Shown here: positions 47,501-59,500 of the stretch, in pieces
Layout of the letters: every line of letters begins with the position of its first letter
How positions within the stretch are numbered: the first letter of the stretch is position 1
From: Eublepharis macularius
Taxonomy: Eukaryota > Chordata > Lepidosauria > Squamata > Eublepharidae
Direction: 5' to 3'
Length of the DNA: 64,000 nucleotides
Assembly (NCBI RefSeq): GCF_028583425.1
Contig: NC_072800.1
Span: 94,705,001-94,769,000 of the forward strand
Position numbers and translations under genes: made by a program
Notes under the pieces: generated by a model
What the model saw: the letters and a program-made list of their open reading frames with translations, nothing else
What the model was told of the DNA's origin: nothing
Database searches by the model: none

Positions 47501-50500
47501 GATCACCATGTGTGATCGAGTGGAGCGCAAGTGGAGCGCCAGTGAACGAGGAGGAATACACGTGAGTCTGTTCACTTGCCGTACAAGAGTCACTCGTCAC
47601 TTCTAGCTTGGCCCTCTGCCTGCCCCGGTGGCCTCTACACAAGCAAGGGCTTTCCCAAGGAAATTACATTTCACATCAGGCTCCGCTCACCAATTGCTGC
47701 AGGCGGAATGGATGGTGCTGTTGGGGGGCACCTCCTCCCCGAGGGAGGGCAGCCGACTTCGCAAGGCAGCTGAAGTGCTGTTGAGATCAGAGGACCGGTT
47801 CCAGAACTTCTTCAGGGCTTCCTCGGTCACGACGCAGGGACACTCCTGTGCCAGAGGGGAGAACGAGCACAGGGGTGTGTGTGTGTGTGTGTGTGTGTGT
47901 GGTTAAGACCGCTGCAGTTTCCCATAAACAGAGGTCCCCAGGAGGACACAAAGGGGGAAGCCCACATGGAGTTGAGGTGTGAGAGTGCCACCAGGCTGGC
48001 AAGAAATGTTGGCCTGGTCTGATCATCAAATGGATCATCATGGAAATAAAAAGGCAACAAGCAGTGTGCAATTTTTTCAGGGTCACTGGTGGGTTTTTGT
48101 CCGTTGGTTAGGTGTAGTGGTTAAGAGCAGCAGGACTCTAATGTAGAGAGTCGGGTTTGATTCCCCACTCCTCTGCTTGAAGCCAGCTGGGTGACCTTGG
48201 GCTAGTCACAGCTTCTTGGAACTCTTTCAGCCCCACCCACCTCACAGGGTGATTGTCATGAGGATAATAATGACACACTTTGTAAACTGCTCTGAGAGGG
48301 CACTAAGTTGCCCTGAAGGGTGATATATAAATCAAAAGTTATTATTGTTGTTGTTGAAGATGCCAAGTTGGACGCCAATTATTCTTTTTCAATGCTAGAA
48401 ATGCAGGTGTGGGGCTAGAAACAGGAAGCACAAGTGTCCAGTTCAGAAACACAGAAATACAAAAACAAAATAATGGGAAAACTCCAGGCCCAGATGGGTT
48501 ACTAGCTGAATATTATAAAGCATTAGAACATACTATTCTGCTACCGTTTAAAAATATGATTTGTACAGCGGTAGAAGAGGTATCCTTGCCTGAATCAGGG
48601 ATGGAAGCAACCATTTCATTAATACATAAAGAAGGAACAGCCAGGAGAGAAATTAAGAACTATCGACCTATATCGTTGCTTAATTGTGACTATAAAATCT
48701 TTGCTACAATTTTAGCTACGAGATTGAAGAAAGTACTAATAGATATAATACATCAAGATCAGATGGGATTTCTTCCCAAAAGACAACTGAGAAATAACAT
48801 TAGAATTGCCTTAAATCTGTTGGAATATTATGAACAACATCCGGAGAAGCAGATGGCTGTGATATTTTTAGATGCCGAAAAAGCCTTTGACAATGTTAAT
48901 TGGAATTTTTTTATTGAACAGATGAAGGAGATGGAATTTGGAACGGAATTTACAAAAGCGGTTGAAGCCGTATATAAGAAGCAGAAGGCAAAAATAATTA
49001 TAAATGACAACTATGCTGAAAATACAGAGATTGAAAAAGGAACGAGACAGGGCTGCCCCCTTTCACCATTAATACTTATTTTGATGCTGGAAGTACTGAT
49101 GAGGAACGTAAGGAGCGATATGGCGATTAAGGGAGCATCCATCAAAGGGCATAAATATAAAGTGCAGGCATTCGCAGATGATCTACTATTTATAGTGTAA
49201 GAACCTCTAGAATCAATAAAGAAATTAACGGATTGCCTCAAAGAGTATGGTGAGATGGCAGGACTGAAAATTAATTATCAGAGAACTAAAGTGATAATGA
49301 AGAACATGACAATGCCTCAAAAATGGAATTTACAGAAGTGACAGGATTTCAACTTGAAATGAAGGTTAAATATTTAGGAGTTTACTTAACATCTAAATGT
49401 AGTTCGTTAATGAAAGATAACTATACGGAACTGCTTCAAGAAATTAAGAATGATTTAGAGAAATGGAAAGGATTACAGCTTTCGTTATTGGGAAGAACTG
49501 CAACTATTAAAATGAATATATTACCACGGATTATTTTCTTATATCAAACCATCCCGATTTGCAACAATAAGATTTTCTTTGAAGAATTAAATAAGATATC
49601 CAAATTTATATGGCAAGGGAAAACACCAAGGATTAAGCTGAAAAGACTCCAAGATTTTAAAGACAATGCAGGATTTGCTCTACCGGACTGGAAAATATAC
49701 TATTAAGCATGTTGCCTGGTGTGGATGAGAGACTGGATTTTACTAGAAAATAAAAGATTACTTGCCCTAGAAGGACATGATTTGAAATTAGGTCGGCATG
49801 CTTATCTATGGTATGGGAAAGCTAACGGGCTAAATATTTTAAGAATCATTTGATTAGGAAATCCATTATGACTGTATGGGAAAAAATTGCACCAGAAATT
49901 TACAATAAGGTTCTGCAGTGGGTTTCACCTCTAGAAGCGAGTCACACAACCAAAGACATTTTCCCTGGATAAGAGTATTAGATACAGAGATCTTCTAGAT
50001 GACAAAGGAGTAGTAAACTCAAAAGAGGAACTCCAAAGACAAAGTATTAACTTAGATTGGTGGGCAAGGGCTCAGATTGAATCCAGATATAACAAAGGTA
50101 TAAAGCTGGGAGGCTTTCACTTAGAACAAAATGCCTTCGAAACTTTGTTGTGTAATTCTGATGAGAAACTGATTTAAAAGATGTATGTATTTTTAATGCA
50201 AATGGAGAAGAAGAAGGAGGGAGTGGAAGAATATAAAATGAAATGGTCACAAAACCTAGGATATAACTTAGATCTGATGCAATGGAATAAGATATGGAAG
50301 GTTAATATTAAAATAACTAAATCAGTTGCATTTAAAGAAAACCTATATAAGATGTTTTATAGATGGTATCTGACACCAGATAGACTAGCTAAAATGGATA
50401 AAAATATGTCAAATAAGTGTTGGAAATGTGTGAAACACACAGGAACATTCTATCATATGTGGTGGACATGTAAAGAAGTCCACAAATTCTGGATAACGGT

Positions 50501-53500
50501 GCATAATCTATTACAACAAATTTTACAATGTATAATTCCTTTGAAACCTGAGATATTTTTGTTAAATTGTGTACCAGAAGAAACTGGAAAAGATCAGAAA
50601 TATTTTATAATCCATGGAGTAACAGCAGCAAGAACGTTATTAGCATCCTTCTGGAAAAGAGCAATAATACCCTGAGAAGAAGAATTGATAGCGAAGATAA
50701 TGGAAAATGCAGAAATGGATAAATTAACTTCACTAATGAAAGGACAATTAGAAGAAGATTTTGCGGCCCCATGGACACCATTCTATGATTGGATAAAAAA
50801 CAAATATAGCGACTTGAATGTAGTAACTATATGAAGACGCTACTGTAATGTATTATTAATAATCACAGTTAAATGTTTGTTGAAATGTTTTGATGAAAAG
50901 ATATAGATAAGTAGAATTCTAACTCAAGCAGAATATATGATATATATTGGATATTCCCTTCCTCCTTCCGCCCCTGCCCCCCAACTCCCATATGAGAAAA
51001 CCAATAAAAATCTATTTTTTAAAAAAACAGAAACACAGAGACCCACCAGCAGGGACGAGGGGGGCAGGGCCTGCTGTTCAGTTCTGATTTCCAGGAAAAG
51101 GGGAAGGTTTATTCCCAGCACAGCCGCAGGAAGGGGTTGCCAAGCCCAGAGGCATAAGAGGGTCTGCGCCTGTGACGCAGTCAAGAGCAGCTGGCTGTGC
51201 CATATCCAGGGTTGCCAACCTCCAGGTGGGGCCTGGAGTTCTCTTGGAATTGCAACTGGTCTCCAGACGGCGAGGACCCTTCCCCCCAGAGGAAATGGCA
51301 GTTTCACGTCCCTGCTGCATTTCCTTCCCTCCCCAAACTGCACCATCCCCACGCACTGCCCCCAAATCTCCAGGAATCTCCAAAGCTAGAGTTGGCACCT
51401 CCACAAATGGGAGTCATTCTGTGGTGGCTGTTTTGTCATTGTGCCCACCGCCTCATCACAAAATTCCAAAAATGCCCACAGGCGCAGCAAGGCCAGGTTA
51501 GCTCCTGCCCTTTCCTTTAACTCACCAAATAACGGAGGTACGGAAAGGGACAGGCCCTTGAGGCAAAATCAAAAGGGTAATCGACTTATGATCAGAAAAG
51601 CTGCCCCAGAGAGAGAGAGAGAGAGAGAGAGAGCACCCACCTGGACACAGGCCCCGTAGTGCTGGTAAGTGCCCACTGGGCAGTGGCACCCCTCCTCACA
51701 GCCATCTGAGAAGCAGTCCATCTGGTGGGTGAGGTGGGCACAGCTGTAGGGGCAGCCCTCTTCCTTCAGGCACTCCCGGTACAAACGCCCCACTGGGCAG
51801 CCCACCTCTGGAAGGGGGGAGACAGGGACTCAGTTGGCTCCCAGGCCAGCCCCCGCATACAGTGGCTCAGGGGGTGGTGCTTAGCAGGGGGATCTCACAG
51901 CTGGGGACTGAAGGGGATGGGTCTCAGCGCACTGCTCCCTTTTGCCTGCGGCCCCCTCAGCCACAAGGGCAGCTCCTCTTTCCCCCTGGGGAGCCTGAGG
52001 CCTCCTCCCAAGTCAGCCGCTCCTGCCTCGAGGACACTGCCTGGCCTTCCCGAGCTCCGCCACACACAGCACCATAATGGGATGCCAGACCACCAGGGAA
52101 AGAACGTCTATCACGTGCTCCTTCTTGAGATCCACCACATCTTCTCCCCAGCCCAAGTCTGGCGAGTTTTGACTGGCAGAGGAAGGCTGGGAGATGTAGG
52201 GAGACTCTAGGGATGAGCCCAGCCCCTCACTCACGTTCCAGACACAGGAAATTCGAGACAGAAACCCTTTTGCTGCCCGATCCAGAACCAGACGGTTGGT
52301 TCATCAACCCACTGGGCAGCAGCTGTCCAGAAGGTGCCCTCCTCCTGCGGATAGCCCTCTGGGGCAGACTGCATAGGCTACCCCTAGCCCCAGTTCCAGC
52401 CCAGTATGTGCCAAAACTGCAGATGGGGACATGGCAGGATCTGGGGTGTGCCCCAAGGGTCCTTTGACAGTCAGTGTGGCACAATGTGTGACGAGAGTCC
52501 TTTTACAATGTGGAACAATGGCTGGAGAGCCAGGTTCAAATCTCCAGGACTTCTCATTAACTCCTTTCTTGAAAAGGAAGCCCCACATATACTCCAGGCA
52601 CAAAGCTCCCCGAAGCAGCTCACAAAATAGATAAAGTGATTAAAACGGCCATGGAGAACAGCCCAATCAACCACTTGCAGCAGCCTCAAGCACATCTCAG
52701 AACCACCAACCCCCACAAAAAGGTAAAGAGAACAGCAATAAGAGGGACAGCGTGGTATAGCGGTTAGAGTGATGGACTAGGAGCTGGAAGACCCAGGTTC
52801 AAATCCTGGTTTCCCCACAGAGCTTGTAAGATGATCCTCCTGAGCGACTGAAACATGCACGCTGCTTAGGCTACCTTGTAAGGCTGTTGTCATAAAATTG
52901 GGGGTGGGGGTGGGGCAGAGAGAGCCGTGCCACTCTCCTTGGAGGCAGATGGAGACGACAGACCTCTGCTGCTCTGTGGGGTGACTCACCCAGGCACACC
53001 TGCGTGTTGCATGTCTTGCTCTGCGTGGCCAACCCGTGACAATCCGGACGGCGACACTGGCGGCTGCGCACCTGCTCTCCCCCACCACAGGACACAGTGC
53101 AGGGCGCCCACGGGGACCACTCGCCCCAGGCATCCTCCTCTGCGAGAGACGGGGAAGGAAGAGGTCCGGTGAGCCCATGGAGAGAACACCCTCCTGTCAC
53201 CTCCCCCGTCCACAATCACATGCCTGCCTGCCTTTATTCTGGGGTTTGGCTGCAGGGGGCTTCTCAGAGTCATGCCCGAACCTCGGACCGCAGATTGTGT
53301 AGCTAAGGACTCTGCTGGATGGGTAGTTCCATGCACACGGAAGGCTAGCATGGCGGGGAGGTCCAGCCTAATCTTTTCTAGGCATGCTAGTTTTCTCTAT
53401 GCAGGGAAGACATGTTGTGCAGAGGGGGAGTCCATCATGTTAGCACTCCACCCCCCCCCCCCCCAACAACCTGAAGTCGTACAGGCCAAATATGAGTTGG

Positions 53501-56500
53501 TCTCCCACACTTATCTGAAAGTTTAAAAGCGGCGACCAGCTACTTGGGTTTGGCTAGATCTGCTGATCAGTCTCCCAGAGGGGGCTTAGGGCATATTCCG
53601 TTGCCTGGACGTATTTTCTTCTTCTCCACTTGGAACATCTGGAGACCTCCAAGACCAGAGGGCCGTGGTGGGAATTCAGATCAGGGCCTCAGGGCCAGGC
53701 AGGAGGATGTAAGCCCTTCTCCCCGGGTGCATCCTGATGCAAATCAGCCTCCAAAGCCTCCACCCCACAGGGTAACCATAGCGGGGTTAATTGCAGCAGG
53801 GGAGGGGAATCTACACCGAGAAAAGGGAATGGGAGGGGGAGGGGGCCCCCCTCCCTTGGGACTGCCAGCCCAACTGGAATCAGCCCCTCCCTCAACTTGA
53901 GGCGCTTCCGTACCAAGAAAACTCAGAGGAGAAATCCAGTCAAGATCTCCTGCTGTCCCATCCCGTCAGAACCAGGCCTCTGACAGAGGGCAGCCACCAC
54001 CAGTCCTAGGCCCTGTCACCCCCCACCCAGAAAAGGGAAGTGCCCCCCCGCAACCACTTGACCCTTCCCCCCACCACATGCATTAGGGCGATCCTCCCCC
54101 GTCCGGTCGCCCTCTACTTCTCTACGGATTTTTCTGACTGAAGGGAGACCTTTCTTTCCCCCACTCCTGGGGGCAGGGGGGTTCTCCCTTCTGTCCCCTT
54201 CTCACCTGGGCAATCCGGCTGCTTCTGGCAGGGCCTGTGCTCTTCACGGCTGCCCAGGCACCCCCGGCCTCCGTTCTGGGGGGGTGGGTTGTCACACTGG
54301 CGGAAGCGGAACTGGACTCCCGCCCCACAGCTCTGGGTGCAGGGTGACCAGGGCCCCCAGGTGCTCCAGCCGCCATGCAGGTGACACGAGGGGTCCACGT
54401 GACACTGCAGGTGTCCCGCCACGCAAGTGCTGGGCATGGAAATTGCAGAGGACGAGGGGTGTCAATGCTGGTACTTCCAGCATCCATTAATACACGTCTT
54501 GATTGAATCGCTAAAAGAGACTCTGAGGGCCAGGCTGGGAGGCCGCTCTAGGCACAGAGGACAGCACAACCAGAAAGGTGTGTGTGTGTGTGTGGTGGGG
54601 GGGTGCTAGAGGAGAGAGGGGGGCACCAGAGGGAGCTTCCTTGTTCCACAAAGGCCTGGCTTTGAAACCGAGCTGCGGTGAGGCAGCAGGGAGCCCAAAC
54701 CAGGCCAGAAGGACGCCAGATTCTCAGCACCCGGAGCATCTCTCCCGTTCATCTTAAATTTTTAAAAATTAAACTTATGCAAAGGACAAAACCCACATTT
54801 ATGTTACAACTCAAAAAAGATCTAGATAAGTAAATGAACAAATAGCACCATCATGGATCTGGGACTGGCAGGTCTATCCCATCAGGCATCACGGAAGCGG
54901 GTGGAGACTGGAGAGCCTCAGCCCGGGGGGGGGGGGCCCTTCTCTTTGGAGCCCCTTGTTTGCTTGAATTGCTCAAACTCACCAGTTCTGGCAAGGCCCA
55001 TAGATGTCCTCGCCTGGCTGGGCGTACTCCCAGGGAGCAAGGCCCGGCCAGGAAGAGAGATTGCGTCCCTCCGGAGCACCTGCAGGAGAGGAAGGAGGTG
55101 GTCTGGCCAAAATACTCTGTCCCCTTGCACTGCCTCGGTCATTTCCCATCACCTCCAAGGACAATTCAAGGTATTTCACGCCCCCCCCAAAAGGTACCTC
55201 TGCCCCTCCTGGCGACGCCACTGCCACAGCCCTGAGCCTGGCCCAGGAGGGAACGACAATCACCTTCCGTGGCACTGGTGGCTGGCAGCAGGCTCCTATT
55301 GCATGGCACTGGGGCACTCTACACGGCACTGGCCAAACAGAAGCTTGGCTGTGTTGGCAAGAGAGCCAACTCTGCTCCCTTTGGATGATCTTTGGCAGGG
55401 TTAGAGCGCCCTGACCTGGATAGCCCAGGTGAGCCTGATCTTGTCTGATTTCAGAAGCTAAGCAGGGTCAACCATGGTTAGTAATTGGATGGGAGATCTC
55501 CAAAAAAGACCAGGGCTGCAGAGGCAGGCAACGGCAAACCACTTCTGTTAGTCTCTTGCCACAGAAATCCCAGCAGGGGTCTCCATAAGTCAGCTATGAC
55601 TTGAGGGCCCTCTCCACCACCACACCCTTAGAGCCAGTCTGTCCGTCCCTCCAAGCTCTCCTGTGAAAGGGCAGCATGACTCACCACGCAAGGGGGCAGG
55701 ACACAGGAGGCCCAAGGCAGGCATCCCAAGGGCATCTCTTCTCCTGGGAACACTCACCCAACCAGCTGTTGCGGTATCTGCAGCGGCACTGGGCAGGCCA
55801 GACGCACACGCCGTCCTGGAGTAGCTGCCCATCTGGGCAGGCACACGCTGGTTGGCACTGCAGGCTGTCCAGGCAGGCGGTGTCTGGGTGCAGGTCCTCA
55901 CAGGAGCGCGGGCAGGCCTTACCACACGGGAAGGACACCTGGCCTCCTCCACAGTCTGGGGAGACCAGAGAAACCCCTGAGGCCACTCTGCCCGTCCTGC
56001 GGTTGAGTCCCTCTCCACACAAGCACGGCACAACCCCCCCCCCGACCCTGAAGTAAAGAGCTAAGCGGTCACCTCCAGAGAGCTACCTGGTTTGAATTTA
56101 AAGTCAGACTCCCTAGAGCCAAGGCTCCCCTAGCCACACCTGCACCACAGGCACGATCACAAAGGGCAAAATCTCTGCACAGAAGGTGCATCCGTGTAGG
56201 ACTTGGCCAGGGAGGGCCTCTGTAGTTGTTGGCTGCTTCTCTGCACGGAGGGAAGGAAGTCCCTGCTTTTAAAGGGGATGTTCCCAGGTGCTGTGCTCAT
56301 TCCGAGAACGGGCCTAGAGGCTTCCCCCTTTAAAGTGGACTAAAACACCCCTCCTCTGGTCTGGCTCAAAGCGGGAAATGCAGGGTGCAGAGTTCACCTG
56401 GATGCCCCACCGACAGCCACCTCGGAGCTAAGATGGGCTGGCAGAATGGTGGGGGGCAGCTTCCCAGTTAGCCCTTTGGAAGGTCCTTGCCCTTCCTCAG

Positions 56501-59500
56501 TCCAGCCGCACTTTAAGCTGCCAAGACACCTACACTTCCCAACAAACCTTGAGGTAAGAGAACAAGTTTAGCATTTACAGAGCAGCAGGAAGGGGAAGGG
56601 AAATACAGGCGCCTGTATTTCCCTTCCCCTTTTTGCTGCTCTGTAAATGCTAAACTTTAAGCTTCCAGGACGCCTACAGATCCCGGCAAACCTTGAGGTA
56701 GGAGAACACGTGCTGAATCTGGGTATTTCTTCTCGTGTGTTTTGGCTCTAAAATGCTGGCAGGGCTGAGGGAGGGGAAATAGAGTGACGGGGCTCCAGGC
56801 TTTGGAGGGGTGGTCTCGTGTGATTGTCGGCGTGCTATGCTTTAATGCATGCACAACAGATGAAAGGGGGGGGGCAAGTGTGTGGACTCCGTTCTCCCCT
56901 GCTCCCACCCCCGGGGCTGCTGCTGTCTTCATGCTCCATACAAAGGCGGCCTGTAACTGATGATGATCCCACCACATAAGCAAGGAAAGATTGATATGTA
57001 TGTAGGACTGGCAACTCTGTAAGCCTCTGGAATAGAAGAAGTAAGAAACACTGTGAAGCAGCCCGGACTGCTTCCAGTTCTGCACGTTGGGTGCCCTGAT
57101 GCAGAGAATACAGCACACAGCCTGGCACCCTTGTTCAAAAGGATGGATTCAAAACTGGAAATTTAAACCTGAGCACCTTGCCAAATCCAGCTTTGCAAAA
57201 CTTCATTTCCGAGTTAGATTTGGGACGGCATCTACTAACAGGCAGACTAAGGGCAAGGTGCCAATCCAGGCAGTCCCCTCCGCCCCCCCCCCGCCCCCCG
57301 TTTCAGTGGGTACTTATTTTCACCTTCACAGGCAGTGATTCCATCATGGCACGAGCGGCTCTGCTGGGCTTCCTCCAGACAGGGCAGGCCCCCAAAGCGG
57401 GCAGGAGGGTTGGTGCATTCCCTGCTCCGCACAGACTGACCCAGGCAGGCACTGCAGGGGGACCAGCTGCTCCACGAGCTCCAGCTCCCGTCCACTGCAG
57501 GATGAAAAGCACAGGGCAGGGGCACGGGTGGGCACATCCTGGCTGGAGCTGACAGAGTTGGGGAGGGATGGAGGCAGCACACACACAAGGCAGGACACAC
57601 TCAGCCACAACAGGCCTGCCCCTTGGAGATGGACTAGAGGTGGCACACCACAGCCCCGATCAAACCAGGCCGAATCAGCGAGGAGTGAGAGAACGCTCAG
57701 CTGCCCCTTCTGGCCCACAAGCCCTGCACTTTCATACTCCCCACCCAACCCACGCTCTGTACGGGGTGGGGGGCCGGTTCCCGCTCTACTGCTCTGCTTC
57801 CACATCTAATCTGGCCAAGGTAGGGGAGAGGGAGCCCCCATGGAAATACCAGCAGCTTCGGCCAGCTGCAGCTCCCAGGATTCTTGTGGGGGGGGGGGCG
57901 TGCATGGTGGTGGAGGGCAAGCGTGCTTTTGGATGATCAAACATTCTGCTTCCATTTCCCTCTGCTTATTTAAGGGTGCTTTTTGTTTGTAAGTGAGCTG
58001 CGCTGAAGTTCGACTGGCCGCGGGGTGGCTTTTGGCTTCTGCACGGCCGTGCTTCTGTCAGCCTTCCAGGGCTACCCTAGTTCTGCTGCAGGTTTCTCAA
58101 GCCTGCTTTGGGGTATCTTTCCTGAAAGACTATACTGGAGGCGGGTTGGGGAACAGCGTGGATGGAAAGGTGAGCGTTTCCACACCTCCCCACCCACATC
58201 TGGGACCATTTCCTCCCCTCCACTGGGGGCTTTTCCCCAGCTTCCAGAACAAAAAAGATCAGTAGTTGGCATATCAAATAATAATATAACCGCCTACTGA
58301 GAAATTTTTAAAAGCAGCAGGGGGCCGAAGGGTGGGGGTGGGAGAGGACAGGGAACCCGCCTGGAGCCAGGTGGGCCTCCGCTGGGGCTGCAAATGAGAT
58401 CGAAACGGGGAACACCCCTGTGTGGAAGCAACCCGGGAGAAATCCTTCCCCAGGAAAGGAGGCCTGTGACCCCCCGCCCCGAAATAGGGAAAAGGTGGAC
58501 ATAAGCGAACCCAGGAGGAGGGCTGGCCCCTTGGAAGCCCCGGCGCAGGAGTCAGACGCTTGACCCAAAGAGCACCGGCCTCCCCCTTTGCCTTGAAGGG
58601 CTGCCTACCTGGGCAGAAAGTGGCCGTGGGGCACTCTTCCCTCTCAAGCTGCACTCCACTGCCGCCGTGATACTCTTGCACCCCCTCGCACTCTGGGCCC
58701 CCGTGCTGGGGCTTGGGGCAGCTGCAGGTACGGTAGCGGGTCACCATCTCAGTGCCACACGTCCTGGAGCAGGGGCTCCAGGGGGACCAGTCACACCAGC
58801 TGCCGGGAGCTGGAGGAGAGAACAGGAGAAGTCAGAGGGCCCCCTTATGCCAGGGTTTCTGCCAGACCTCCTCTACCCTCAGGCTCTCAAAACGGGGATC
58901 CGCTCTCCCTGTGGAAATAGAAGCCGTTGCTGGGAGAATGTGGGACACCCTGCCCCTCGGGCTCCCCCAGACCTACCTACAGGCCTCTGGCTTTCTCAGA
59001 AGGAAGGTGGGGCTCTTGCTGAGATTTCCTCCCCCAGGGTGGCATAGCTTTGCAAAATGTAGGAGCCAGCGAGATTTACTAGGCCCCACAGGGAAGGTGA
59101 AGCTGCTGCCTGGCCCCTTCAGGAGGCTGGGAGCCAGTCCCTGGGCCAGACAGCACAGCTGCCTGGGTGCCTGGATTTTGAGAACGTGGCTCTGCACACC
59201 TAGGCCATTCCCTCATGCCCCACGTTTAGTGCCGTGGGGGAGCAACCTCTTCTCTTCTTCCCACACCACAGTGGTGCATTGGGTGGTGCATTCCAGAGTT
59301 TCACTGGCTTTTCTCTGCTCTTTCTCAAACCTTCTTCTCTGCAAAGTTCCCACCAACTCCGTGACATGTATAACATCATTATAAACAATATTCTTGTAGT
59401 CTTATATTGATACATAAACTTAAACTTCTCTATGAATCCCTTTTTGTTTAATTTCCCCAAATCTGTCCTTTTAAAAATCAAATCCACAAATCATCGGTTC

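Noticed and set aside
52742-52900. Functional tRNA gene
   Set aside because: The tRNA-like head lacks a complete cloverleaf and continues into a SINE body.
55405-55628. Genuine 5S rRNA gene
   Set aside because: Only the 3' half of 5S rRNA is present, with substitutions, and it is followed by a SINE body. A related copy lies at 31955-32160.
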